NCBI GenBank assembly: GCA_964451305.1
Contig: CAYVHV010000010.1
Span: forward strand, 25,700-89,699
Direction: 5' to 3'
DNA length: 64,000 nt
DNA from: SHLQ01 sp964451305
GTDB taxonomy: Bacteria > Actinomycetota > Acidimicrobiia > Acidimicrobiales > SHLQ01
Below are positions 56,939-64,000 of the stretch, piece by piece (within the stretch, counting starts at the first letter, position 1; every line of letters begins with the position of its first letter). Made by a program: the position numbers and the translations under genes. Under the pieces are notes generated by a model, which was given only the letters and a program-made list of their open reading frames with translations, had not been told where the DNA came from and searched no databases.

Positions 56939-59569
56939 CTACCCGGTCGGTACGGCCGACCATTCGAATGCTGGTTGCTCCGCGAAGAACGCATCGAGCG
57001 CCGCGAGTTCGTCAAGTGTTGGTTCGCGACCTTCCTCTTCGAAGATGAAGAGTTCGTCCGGCGGAACCGGGAACGATTCGGTCAGCAAGACGACTTCGTC
57101 ATCGCCGACGGCTGCGATCGACGTGAACTCATCTTGGGTTTCGCCGACGAAGGTGGCGAGCAGAGTCCATGTCTCTCCATCTGGGGAGAACCAGAGTTCG
57201 CTCTCAAAGGTCGGCTCAGATTCAGGACCGTCGAACTGTTCGAAGGCTTGATCGATCGCGTTCGTGATGTCCTCGAAAGAGAAGACCGTCAAGACGTCAC
57301 CCGTTTCCGGATCGAGCCATGCAGCATCCTCGTTTGGTTGTTCGATGCGAAGGACCCCTGGGATCTCTCCCTCGGCGAAGGCTTCTTCGAAGGACACCGA
57401 CTCGTGAATGACCGTGCCGTCGATCGACCGGAGCCCGCCCGAGTCCTCGTTGAGGCGGATCTCCATGATGAACCCGTCTTGTTCGATCTCGATCAGGTCG
57501 GGGCCGAAGAAGTCGAATGGTTCGGTGGTTCCTTGGAGCAGTGCTGCAAAACCGCCGGGGCCAGCTACCGGCTGAGGGAACGTCCCGAATAGCTCGGTCG
57601 GTATCTCGCTCTCCCTCCACGAGGTGCCGAGGTCATCACTGGTGAGTACGAGCAGTGCAGGGTCGTCGTCTGGGCTTGTATTGAAATCGACGACGATGGC
57701 GAGCGCGAGGTCGCTGTTGGCTGCCACCTGCACATCGCTGGAGCTTCCCCCGTCAGCGTCGCTCTCGAACCGCTCCACGGGAGCCCAATCGCGTCCGTCC
57801 GGTGAGCGCAGCACCGTTGGTCCGCCATCGAAGCTAAAGACGGTTGTGAGAAAGCCTGCGTCGGTGCCGACGATCACGTTCGGGAACCCTTCAACGGGGA
57901 GATCGACGATGTCGAGGTTGCCGCCGATCGGGCCGGCGAGGACGATCGGGCTGCCTTCTGGTTCAGAGAAGAAGGCCGCCAAGAGTTCGTCGTAGAGCTC
58001 GTCACCAGGAACGATTCGGAGGATCTCGGTTTCTTCAAAATCATCGTCGGCCGCACCGAAGTCGCAGCTGGTGACGATGATTGGATCGCCGTCGTCTCCG
58101 CTTTCGATCCCGCAAATGTTCTCAACCTGATCCTCGGTCAACAACCCAGAGTCGAACAGCGCCTCGAAGGGATCGACGAAGGCCGGCTCGACGCTGATCA
58201 GAACAGCGAGTTGATTTCCGGAAACTGCGGCGCCGTTGATGAAGGTAAAGCCGCCATCTTCGACGGGTATCTCAGGCAACTGAGCCGTGCTCCACGACGC
58301 GCCGGTCGCAGAGGTTGCGATGACCTGCTCAGGTCCGGATTCAAACACCGTCTCTTGAGCCAGAATCGCGTTCAGGATCTCGTCATAGAACGCATCACCT
58401 GGCTCAAGCCGGAGGGCTTCTTGGCCGTCGAAGAACTGTGTCTCGAATTCGAAGAATGCATCCTCGATCTCGAGACGCTCTTGTTCGGACTCGGCATCGT
58501 CGAGTGCGCTTTCGAAGTCCTTAACGGCACGATCGAAGTCCTCGAAGTCGCACACGGTCACAACGATCGGTTCTCCGGGGCCATCGGCCCGAACATCGCA
58601 GAGATCGAGAACCTGCTCATCGGTGAGGAGGCCGCTCTCGACGACCAACTGGAACGGGTCGATGAAATCGGGGAAGATCTCGACGATCGCGACGAGCCCG
58701 TCCGCACTGGAGACGAGGGTCTGAACAAACCCCTCGGACGGAAGGCCTGTGGTGGGTTCGAGCACCCAATCCACTCCGTTCGTGGAACGTGCGAGCTCGA
58801 AGCCGTCGCCGGTGGAATCAACACGGACGAACTCGCCGTTAGAGAAGACGACCTGACCTGGGAATGGCTGGTCGGAGAAGGTGGCGGCTTCGTCGGCTGC
58901 TGCTTCCTCTTCGGCATCGGCCGCGCTGTCACTCTCCGAAGCGCCCTCAGTTTCTGACGCGTCATCGTCGGCCTCGGCCTCTGACGCTGCGTCCTGGGCG
59001 CTGTCTCCTTCGGTCGAGATGTCGGGGACGGGGGGAGTGGTTGGAGCAGGGGTTGGAGCGACGGTCGGCGGTGATGGAGCGGGATCTGGTGGGGCGACCG
59101 GGGCGGCCACAGTCGTTGACTCTGGGCTAGCGGTTGGAGCGACAGCGTTGGTTGGCGCGTCTGTCGTCGTGGTAGTTGTNNNNNNNNNNNNNNNNNNNNN
59201 NNNNNNNNNNNNNNNNNNNNNNNNNNNNNNNNNNNNNNNNNNNNNNNNNNNNNNNNNNNNNNNNNNNNNNNNNNNNNNNGTTGTAGTGGTCGTTGTTGGA
59301 GATGTCGTTGGCGCTGTCGTAGTGCTCGGGGCATCGGAGGTTGATGTCGTCGCCTCTTCGGTAGACCCAGCAACCTCAACGTCGGCATCAGGCTCTTGGG
59401 AAGCATCAGATTCCACGACCGCATCGACCGGAGCCTCGGTTGCAGAAGTCTCATCTGCGGCGATCTGGGTGTCGTCGGCGCCCGTCGTGAGCGCCACGAT
59501 GATGCCGGCCGCTATCAACCCGAGGAAAAGAACTACGCCAACTGCCTTTGCAGATATGGAACTGTCCAC
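56939..59569 (-). CDS. Large membrane-anchored Asp-box repeat protein with Thr-rich stalk (interrupted by assembly gap)
   Basis: About 876 residues; the exact length is unknown because of 100 Ns. Start GTG 59569 with GGAGGA 5-10 nt upstream. One TM helix (AVGVVLFLGLIAAGIIVALTTG, about 8-29), then an Asp/Ser/Thr-rich stalk with Thr runs around the gap and a Pro/Ala stretch, then an acidic linker. The outer part has Asp-box-like blade motifs (STNGVDW, SATGASW, SPDGRDW, SDDLGTSW, SPDGETW), so a beta-propeller is likely. Two homologous inserts with Cys pairs (DPFQLVVESGLLTDEQV and DPFEALFDSGLLTEDQV) show an internal duplication. Function unknown; probably cell-surface. Confidence 0.7.
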   Translation of the reverse strand: MDSSISAKAVGVVLFLGLIAAGIIVALTTGADDTQIAADETSATEAPVDAVVESDASQEPDADVEVAGSTEEATTSTSDAPSTTTAPTTSPTTTTTXXXXXXXXXXXXXXXXXXXXXXXXXXXXXXXXXXTTTTTTDAPTNAVAPTASPESTTVAAPVAPPDPAPSPPTVAPTPAPTTPPVPDISTEGDSAQDAASEAEADDDASETEGASESDSAADAEEEAAADEAATFSDQPFPGQVVFSNGEFVRVDSTGDGFELARSTNGVDWVLEPTTGLPSEGFVQTLVSSADGLVAIVEIFPDFIDPFQLVVESGLLTDEQVLDLCDVRADGPGEPIVVTVCDFEDFDRAVKDFESALDDAESEQERLEIEDAFFEFETQFFDGQEALRLEPGDAFYDEILNAILAQETVFESGPEQVIATSATGASWSTAQLPEIPVEDGGFTFINGAAVSGNQLAVLISVEPAFVDPFEALFDSGLLTEDQVENICGIESGDDGDPIIVTSCDFGAADDDFEETEILRIVPGDELYDELLAAFFSEPEGSPIVLAGPIGGNLDIVDLPVEGFPNVIVGTDAGFLTTVFSFDGGPTVLRSPDGRDWAPVERFESDADGGSSSDVQVAANSDLALAIVVDFNTSPDDDPALLVLTSDDLGTSWRESEIPTELFGTFPQPVAGPGGFAALLQGTTEPFDFFGPDLIEIEQDGFIMEIRLNEDSGGLRSIDGTVIHESVSFEEAFAEGEIPGVLRIEQPNEDAAWLDPETGDVLTVFSFEDITNAIDQAFEQFDGPESEPTFESELWFSPDGETWTLLATFVGETQDEFTSIAAVGDDEVVLLTESFPVPPDELFIFEEEGREPTLDELAALDAFFAEQPAFEWSAVPTG
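59180..59279. other. Assembly gap (100 N)
   Basis: A run of exactly 100 Ns inside Thr-codon repeats, the conventional placeholder length. The frame continues across it at this length, but the true repeat length is unknown. Confidence 0.99.
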
Positions 59570-59675
59570 GTCATCCTCCAATGCGCGTACTGAGGCATGC
59601 AATGCCAACAGGGCTGACCAAAACCGTCAACTAGTCGACAATAACACTCAGGTCGACCCGACCTTGGGACGTGGT

Positions 59676-59957
59676 CTAGGAGTCGGCTTGGCGGTGATGC
59701 TGGATGACCTCGGCGACAATAAAGCGGAGAAATTTCTCGCTGAAGACCGGATCGAGCCCAGCTTCTTGAGCCAACGCACGCAATCGTGCGACCTGGGCGG
59801 CCTCGCGATCGGGGTCCGCTGGGGCAAAGCCTGCCTTGGCCTTGTGCTCGCCAACACGCTTCGTGATCTTGAAACGTTCGGCCAAGAGATGCACCAAGGC
59901 AGCATCGATATTGTCGATGCTGTTGCGACATTCTGCGAGTACGGGATCGTTATCCAC
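59676..59957 (-). CDS. Chorismate mutase (AroQ/type II fold)
   Basis: 93 residues from GTG 59957. CRNSIDNIDAALVHLLAERFKITKRVGEHKAKAG is the helical core with conserved Arg/Lys positions, followed by DREAAQVARLRALAQEAGLDPVFSEKFLRFIVAEVIQHH. Converts chorismate to prephenate for Phe/Tyr. TACGAT lies 6 nt before the GTG, supporting this start over the longer frame from 60050, which would run into the divergent MoaB gene. Confidence 0.88.
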   Translation of the reverse strand: MDNDPVLAECRNSIDNIDAALVHLLAERFKITKRVGEHKAKAGFAPADPDREAAQVARLRALAQEAGLDPVFSEKFLRFIVAEVIQHHRQADS

Positions 59958-60024
59958 AAACGCATCGTAGCGGCTTGTTCGTCGACCGAAGAGCCCGTAG
60001 TCGGGAGAGCTGCGGTCGCTGCGA

Positions 60025-60037
60025 TAGCTTGGCCTTG
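60025..60037 (+). promoter_or_regulatory. Candidate leaderless promoter of the MoaB/Mog gene
   Basis: TAGCTT (60025-60030) is 7 nt before ATG 60038. The divergent chorismate mutase has TACGAT at 59964-59969 on the other strand, so the two -10 elements face away from each other about 55 bp apart. Confidence 0.4.
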
Positions 60038-60574
60038 ATGGCACATTCACCCGAACCAGATGCGCACCCGCCCACGCCTGCGAAGATCGTGACGGTCTCC
60101 GACGGAGTCTTCTATGGAACTCGTGAAGATCGCAGTGGTGAGACTCTTGAATCCCACCTCAACGCCAACGGATACGACGTGGTCGAGCGTGCGTTGACAG
60201 AGGACGGCACCGAGCCTGTCAAGGCAACGTTGTTGCGGCTTGCGGACGGTTTCAACGGCGTCATCGTGACGACCGGCGGAACCGGCTTTGGCCCAAGAGA
60301 TCTCACTCCCGAGGGCACTCGAGCAGCCATAGACCGCGAAGCTCCGGGTCTCGCGGAGGCTATGCGGCTCGTCAACCCTCTCGGACGGCTGAGTCGTGGC
60401 ATTTGCGGCACGATCGACGAAGCGCTCGTCATCAACACTCCGGGCTCGACCAAGGGGTGCGTTGAGACGTTCGATGCCATTGCCGATGTGATCCCGCACG
60501 CTGTTCGTTTGATGGTCGACAACTCAGATCCTCACCCGCACACCGAAAAGCCATCTGACCCAGCAGCGTCGTAG
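60038..60574 (+). CDS. Molybdenum cofactor biosynthesis protein MoaB/Mog
   Basis: 178 residues. Molybdopterin-binding fold with IVTVSDGVFYGTREDRSGETL, VIVTTGGTGFGPRDLTPEGTRAAID near 85, and INTPGSTKGCVETF. Adenylylates molybdopterin ahead of Mo insertion. Fits the molybdoenzyme at 42874, although no other Mo-cofactor gene is in the window. The ribD ATG follows its stop with no gap. Confidence 0.88.
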   Translation: MAHSPEPDAHPPTPAKIVTVSDGVFYGTREDRSGETLESHLNANGYDVVERALTEDGTEPVKATLLRLADGFNGVIVTTGGTGFGPRDLTPEGTRAAIDREAPGLAEAMRLVNPLGRLSRGICGTIDEALVINTPGSTKGCVETFDAIADVIPHAVRLMVDNSDPHPHTEKPSDPAAS

Positions 60575-61636
60575 ATGATGGATAGACGAACCGAGAGCAC
60601 AGGACCAAGCGATTCCGCGGCCTACCGCGAGTCGATGATGCGACGGGCCATGGCAAACGCAGAGACGGCGCGTCTGCGATGCCGGCCCAACCCGTGGGTG
60701 GGGGCGGTTCTCGTCGATACGGACGGCGCTGTGTACGACGGAGCAACCCATCGACCAGGCGATCAACACGCCGAACGCGAAGCGCTGTCGGCAGCCGGTG
60801 ATGCAGCGAGAGGGTCCACGGTCTTTACGACGCTCGAACCGTGCAACCACTCTGGCCGTACGGGTTCGTGTGCGGCGGCACTGATCGATGCTGAAGTTGC
60901 GCGGGTCGTGATCGGCGTGACCGACCCCGACGAAAAAGTCTCAGGCGATGGGGTTGCTCGACTCGAAGCATCGGGCATCGAGGTGATTCATGGGGTGCTC
61001 GAAGACGAGGTCTCCGAACAACTCGCCCCGTATCTCAAGCACCGCCGCACCGGCCGCCCGTACGTGATCGTCAAACTCGCACAGACGCTCGATGGCGCTA
61101 TCGCTGCACCCGACGGCACGAGCAAGTGGATTACCGGCCCTGAATCTCGCCGAGACGTTCACCGTCTTCGCGCTGAATCCGATGCGATCATCGTCGGCAC
61201 GGGAACCGTCGAAGCCGACGACCCATCGTTGACCGTACGCGACTACACCCCGCCCCAGACCGATGACGAGATGCCGCGGCTCGATCCATGGCGAATCGTT
61301 GTCGGAACTCGGGCGATCGATCTCCACGAAGGCGCGAACACGGCACCGTTCGAACCGTGGAAGCGTCCGCTCACCGATCTGCTGGACGAGCTCGGCGCGC
61401 GCGAAGCGGTTCAGGTCATGGTCGAAGGTGGAGCGACCCTCGCAGGCTCCTTCCATCGTGAGGGGCTCGTCGACGAGTATTGGATATATATCGCTCCCGC
61501 GATCATGGGTGGCAACAACGCAACGTCCACGTTCGCAGGCGATGCCGCAGTGACGATGGCCGACGTGCAACGCGGGTCGTTTGTAAGCGCCACGCCACTC
61601 GGTGACGATCTGCGGATTATCTATCGACCGAACTAG
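60575..61636 (+). CDS. ribD: Bifunctional riboflavin deaminase/reductase RibD
   Basis: 353 residues. N-terminal deaminase with zinc site HAEREAL near 64 and TTLEPCNHSGRTGSC near 87. C-terminal reductase: PYVIVKLAQTLDGAIAAPDGTSKWITGPESRRDVHRLRAESDAIIVGTGTVEADDP and VMVEGGATLAGSF. Early steps of riboflavin synthesis from GTP. Its TAG stop shares the palindrome CTAG (61633-61636) with the hisG stop on the other strand. Confidence 0.94.
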   Translation: MMDRRTESTGPSDSAAYRESMMRRAMANAETARLRCRPNPWVGAVLVDTDGAVYDGATHRPGDQHAEREALSAAGDAARGSTVFTTLEPCNHSGRTGSCAAALIDAEVARVVIGVTDPDEKVSGDGVARLEASGIEVIHGVLEDEVSEQLAPYLKHRRTGRPYVIVKLAQTLDGAIAAPDGTSKWITGPESRRDVHRLRAESDAIIVGTGTVEADDPSLTVRDYTPPQTDDEMPRLDPWRIVVGTRAIDLHEGANTAPFEPWKRPLTDLLDELGAREAVQVMVEGGATLAGSFHREGLVDEYWIYIAPAIMGGNNATSTFAGDAAVTMADVQRGSFVSATPLGDDLRIIYRPN

Positions 61637-62478
61637 ACGATGGCGTCGGTGTTGAGTGCAACGATGCCCGTTGCGCCGATCGCTTGAAGCTCGCCGAGTT
61701 TCGACCAGAGATTCTTCTTCTTCACCACGATGTGAGCGGCGACAAGATCGTCACGTCCAGCGAGCGGCAGGATCGTCGGCGCAGCGAGTCCCGGAAAGAC
61801 GTTGCTCAATTCGCTGAGCTTCTCCTTCGGCACGTGAAGCATTACGTACTGCGTTTGACGAGCCTGAATAGCGGCATTTATGCGCAGGTTCAGCTCGGCG
61901 ATGACCGGACAGTCAGGGTCGCCCCAGCTCAGCGTGGCCTGGCACGTTTCGCCTTCGGCCAGAACGCGGAGACCGTTGCGCTGGAGGCTGCCGCCTGTTT
62001 CACGAAGGTCGACGATGGCGTCGGCGAGACCGACGGCGCACACGCCCTCGAGCGAGCCGCCCATGTTGACGACCGTCGCGTCGACGCCTTCGTTTGTCAG
62101 CCAACGTTTTGTCCAGGACGGAAGATGGGTTGCGACCGTCTGACCGGAAAGATCCGACAGGGTCTGAAACGGTGAATCGTTCTTTACCGCGACGATCAGG
62201 TCAGAACCAGAGAATCCAAGGTCGATGCTGGGCCAATCCTCGATGCCGTTCTCGAGCGCGGTGTCGGTGGAGATAAAGGCCGCATCGAGCTTGCCTTGGG
62301 CCAGCCACGCAGCAGCGTCACGTGGGCGCATCTCGATGAACTCGATGTTCTCGACGACAGCCGAAGCGTTCATTCTGTCGAACGAACGACGCGAATATCC
62401 GGCGTGTGCGAGAAGTTCGAGCACCGATTCGCGCAGGCGTCCCTTCGACGGAATGGCAATGCGGGTCTGTTCGGACAT
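61633..62478 (-). CDS. hisG: ATP phosphoribosyltransferase, long form
   Basis: First step of histidine synthesis. 281 residues, so the long homohexameric type with its own C-terminal regulatory domain (from about 205, VPKEKLSELSNVFPGL ... AIGATGIVALNTDAIV), not needing HisZ. Catalytic part: RIAIPSKGRLRESVLELL and the PRPP/AMP region GSLEGVCAVGLADAIVDLRETGGSLQRNGL. Starts 2 nt after the DUF1844-like gene; no hisE or other his biosynthesis gene is adjacent. Confidence 0.94.
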   Translation of the reverse strand: MSEQTRIAIPSKGRLRESVLELLAHAGYSRRSFDRMNASAVVENIEFIEMRPRDAAAWLAQGKLDAAFISTDTALENGIEDWPSIDLGFSGSDLIVAVKNDSPFQTLSDLSGQTVATHLPSWTKRWLTNEGVDATVVNMGGSLEGVCAVGLADAIVDLRETGGSLQRNGLRVLAEGETCQATLSWGDPDCPVIAELNLRINAAIQARQTQYVMLHVPKEKLSELSNVFPGLAAPTILPLAGRDDLVAAHIVVKKKNLWSKLGELQAIGATGIVALNTDAIV

Positions 62479-62480
62479 GA

Positions 62481-62975
62481 TCAGTTCTGCTCGACGGCGT
62501 TGCTCACTCCAACGAACGCTTGCTGAAGTTGCTCGCGGGCGTTGCGCAGGGTCTGTTCGTTCTCGCCGAGTCGACCTTCGAGGCCGTCGACCATGGTGCC
62601 CATTGCGTCGATGGCGAGTGACGCTTCGTTCAGGTTCGGTGGGTTCTGGCGAAGGTGGATAGCGGCCAACTCGTAGAGGCCCATCACGTGGTTCGCAATG
62701 ACAACTTCTGGGGGAGTGGTGGCCAGCTGGCGTTCCTGTTCGGCCATCTGAACAACGGCTTGTTCGAGTTGGGCGCGTTCTTCATCGCTCAGCTCATCGA
62801 GCGAAGGGATGCCGAGCGCCTCAGCGAGTGCGGCTTCGTCCATCTCCACCCCGCCGACTTCACCTGATCCTGCTGGATCTTGGCTCGCTGCATCTACAGG
62901 CTGCGACTGGGCTGGGGGCTGCTTGGGTTTATCTCGGGGAACTTCGTGTTCGCCGCCTGGTGTCCACAAACTCAT
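62481..62975 (-). CDS. DUF1844-like protein
   Basis: 164 residues. A Pro/Gln/Glu-rich N-terminal half (about 1-80) precedes a helical domain (EVVIANHVMGLYELAAIHLRQNPPNLNEASLAIDAMGTMVDGLEGRLGENEQTLRNAREQLQQAF) that resembles DUF1844 proteins commonly encoded next to infC in actinobacteria. Function unknown. Divergent from infC and co-transcribed with hisG. GGATGAG precedes the ATG. Confidence 0.65.
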   Translation of the reverse strand: MSLWTPGGEHEVPRDKPKQPPAQSQPVDAASQDPAGSGEVGGVEMDEAALAEALGIPSLDELSDEERAQLEQAVVQMAEQERQLATTPPEVVIANHVMGLYELAAIHLRQNPPNLNEASLAIDAMGTMVDGLEGRLGENEQTLRNAREQLQQAFVGVSNAVEQN

Positions 62976-63310
62976 TCAACTCATCCGATCTTGGAATAGC
63001 GCTGGTGCGCTGCGCGTAACTTCGCTGCTTTGCGTCGCAGTCCTGCTTTTCGTTTGGCAGCGCTGCTTTTCGCAGTCCGTAGCCTATGCTGTTCTACTGA
63101 CAAATTGTTCTGAAGCGGACCCCTGGTTTCTAACAAAGCCAGACGGACCCGCCCAGCCACTCGAGGGTGCACTGGGTCGCACAGAAACACAAGCGACACG
63201 ACCACGACCTTTGTCGTGTTCGTCCACTCGTGTGATCCTGTCCGGCGCGGTGAGCTCTGCAGCGGCATCAGAGCCCGATGAAAGGAACTGCCCTTGCGCA
63301 GTGAGCAGTC
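62976..63310. promoter_or_regulatory. Intergenic leader of infC (no gene seen)
   Basis: 335 bp between divergent genes, with no plausible ORF. It holds mutually exclusive hairpins near 63196-63219: ACACGAC/GTCGTGT, or the tighter CACGAC-CTTT-GTCGTG. Close to infC are Shine-Dalgarno AAAGGA (63281-63286), then ACTGC (63287-63291), which can pair with GCAGT at 63298-63302 or at 63305-63309. A regulatory leader is likely. Confidence 0.5.
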
Positions 63311-63934
63311 ATAGCTGATAAAGCCGAAGCCAGAGTCAACGAGCGAATTCGTGCACGCGAAGTCCTTCTCGTTGGCGCAAATGGCGAGAAACTCGGTGTA
63401 CGCGCCACTCCTGAAGCTCTCCGCATGGCGGGCGACATGGACCTCGACCTCGTCGAGGTTGCCAGCAAAGCAAACCCTCCGGTTTGCAGGATCATGGATT
63501 ACGGCAAGTGGAAGTACGAACAATCCCAGCGAGAAAAGGAATCTCGAAAGAAGAGCACCAACGTCACCGTCAAGGAGATGAAGTACCGGCCAAAGATCGG
63601 CCAAGGCGACTTCGACACCAAGACGCGTAAGGTTGAAAAGTTCCTCGGCGAAGGTTCCAAAGTCAAGGTCACGATCATGTTCCGTGGCCGTGAGATGCAG
63701 CACCCAGAACTTGGACGCCGCATTCTCGATGACATTGCTGACGTGGTTGACAACATCGCAAACGTCGAATTCGGACCGAACCTCGAAGGCCGCAACATGG
63801 TCATGGTGCTCGGACCGGACAAGAAGAAGATCGCGGCGTTGAAGAAGCGACAAGAAGAAGAAGCTGCTGCAGAAGCGGAGCTTGCTGAAGCCAGCAGCGA
63901 CGACTCTGAGACATCTGGTTCTGAAGAAGAGTAA
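63311..63934 (+). CDS. infC: Translation initiation factor IF-3 with apparent AUA start
   Basis: 207 residues if initiated at ATA 63311 (ADKAEARVNERIRAREVLLVGANGEKLGVR). The N-domain, linker and C-domain are complete: DLDLVEVASKANPPVCRIMDYGKWKYE, KEMKYRPKIGQGDFDTKTRKVEKFLGEGSKVKVTIMFRGREMQHPELG, NMVMVLGPDKKK, then an acidic tail. The first ordinary start (ATG 63425) would delete most of the N-domain. No ATG/GTG/TTG lies in frame between the upstream TGA (63302) and the conserved RVNERIR block. IF3 genes often use rare start codons for autoregulation. Confidence 0.9.
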   Translation: MADKAEARVNERIRAREVLLVGANGEKLGVRATPEALRMAGDMDLDLVEVASKANPPVCRIMDYGKWKYEQSQREKESRKKSTNVTVKEMKYRPKIGQGDFDTKTRKVEKFLGEGSKVKVTIMFRGREMQHPELGRRILDDIADVVDNIANVEFGPNLEGRNMVMVLGPDKKKIAALKKRQEEEAAAEAELAEASSDDSETSGSEEE

Positions 63935-63969
63935 TCCCTCCACCTAGACGACAACCGAAAGAGGTCCTC

Positions 63970-64000
63970 ATGCCAAAGATGAAGACACACCGAGGTGCTG
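63970..64000 (+). CDS. rpmI: Ribosomal protein bL35 (partial, first codons)
   Basis: ATG at 63970 encodes MPKMKTHRGA, the invariant bL35 N terminus, cut by the window end. AAAGAGG lies upstream. The infC-rpmI order is standard and rplT is expected next. Confidence 0.9.
   Translation, partial: MPKMKTHRGA

Noticed and set aside
59570..59608. TTG start at 59608 for the large Asp-box protein
   Set aside because: GTG 59569 has a GGAGGA at good spacing and places the TM helix near the N terminus; the upstream 13 codons overlap that Shine-Dalgarno.
63301..63318. GTG 63301 as the infC start
   Set aside because: That frame stops after five codons (TGA 63316-63318). It would need a frameshift, so ATA 63311 is preferred, although a local sequence error cannot be excluded.

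Overview
The window looks like a chromosomal segment of a GC-rich actinobacterium. The best guess is class Acidimicrobiia (Ilumatobacter-like), a placement inferred from gene content and order rather than from any marker search. The evidence is the mihF-gmk-rpoZ-coaBC-metK-priA block, a helicase-degenerate PriA, the pyrR-pyrB-pyrC-carA-carB order, the mltG-aroE and aroB-pepQ-efp-nusB blocks, and many promoters of the form TANNNT placed 6-7 nt before the start codon (leaderless transcription). I see no tRNA, rRNA, insertion sequence, prophage, CRISPR array or restriction/defence locus. Coding density is very high, and most neighbouring genes touch or overlap by 1-4 nt.

Layout. 1-6,900: Ppx/GppA-type phosphatase (partial), an amphi-Trp protein, Rel (p)ppGpp synthetase/hydrolase, hisS, aspS, pyrE. 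6,890-13,100: an accessory stretch bounded by two copies of a 51-bp palindrome. It holds a zinc-ribbon protein, a lipoprotein esterase, a two-gene YcgR/YcgQ-type permease with a His-rich N terminus, a sulfotransferase and FkbM methyltransferase pair, and a SanA/YdcF-like protein. 13,100-20,300: rarA, a small membrane-anchored protein, alaS, ruvX, mltG, aroE. 20,400-26,800: a DUF4388 (PATAN) protein with an Ala/Pro/Glu-rich repeat tail, prepilin peptidase, aroB, pepQ, efp, nusB, a GNAT acetyltransferase. 26,850-41,520: the pyrimidine operon (pyrR broken by a frameshift, then pyrB, pyrC, carA, carB, pyrD, pyrF), running on into mihF, gmk, rpoZ, coaBC, metK and priA.

41,530-48,890: a YibE/F membrane protein, a molybdopterin oxidoreductase, a minus-strand RsmC-like/TrmH-like methyltransferase pair, and def-fmt-rsmB. 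48,890-51,730: a secreted RTX-repeat protein and an SMP-30/strictosidine-synthase-like propeller. 51,730-56,940: a minus-strand catabolic operon, TetR regulator then biotin-dependent carboxylase beta and alpha subunits and an acyl-CoA dehydrogenase. It resembles leucine/isovalerate (liu) or acyclic terpene (atu) degradation. 56,940-59,570: a large membrane-anchored Asp-box repeat protein containing a 100-N assembly gap. 59,670-64,000: chorismate mutase, MoaB/Mog, ribD, hisG, a DUF1844-like protein, infC with an apparent AUA start, and the start of rpmI.

Most of the window is housekeeping (translation, tRNA charging, pyrimidine, aromatic and cofactor synthesis), and I found no convincing new multi-gene system. 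The points most worth a second look are the pyrR frameshift beneath an apparently intact PyrR-binding hairpin, the infC AUA start with its hairpin-bridged Shine-Dalgarno, the paired 51-bp palindromes, the repeated leaderless promoter geometry, the TetR operator, and the large secreted or anchored repeat proteins.
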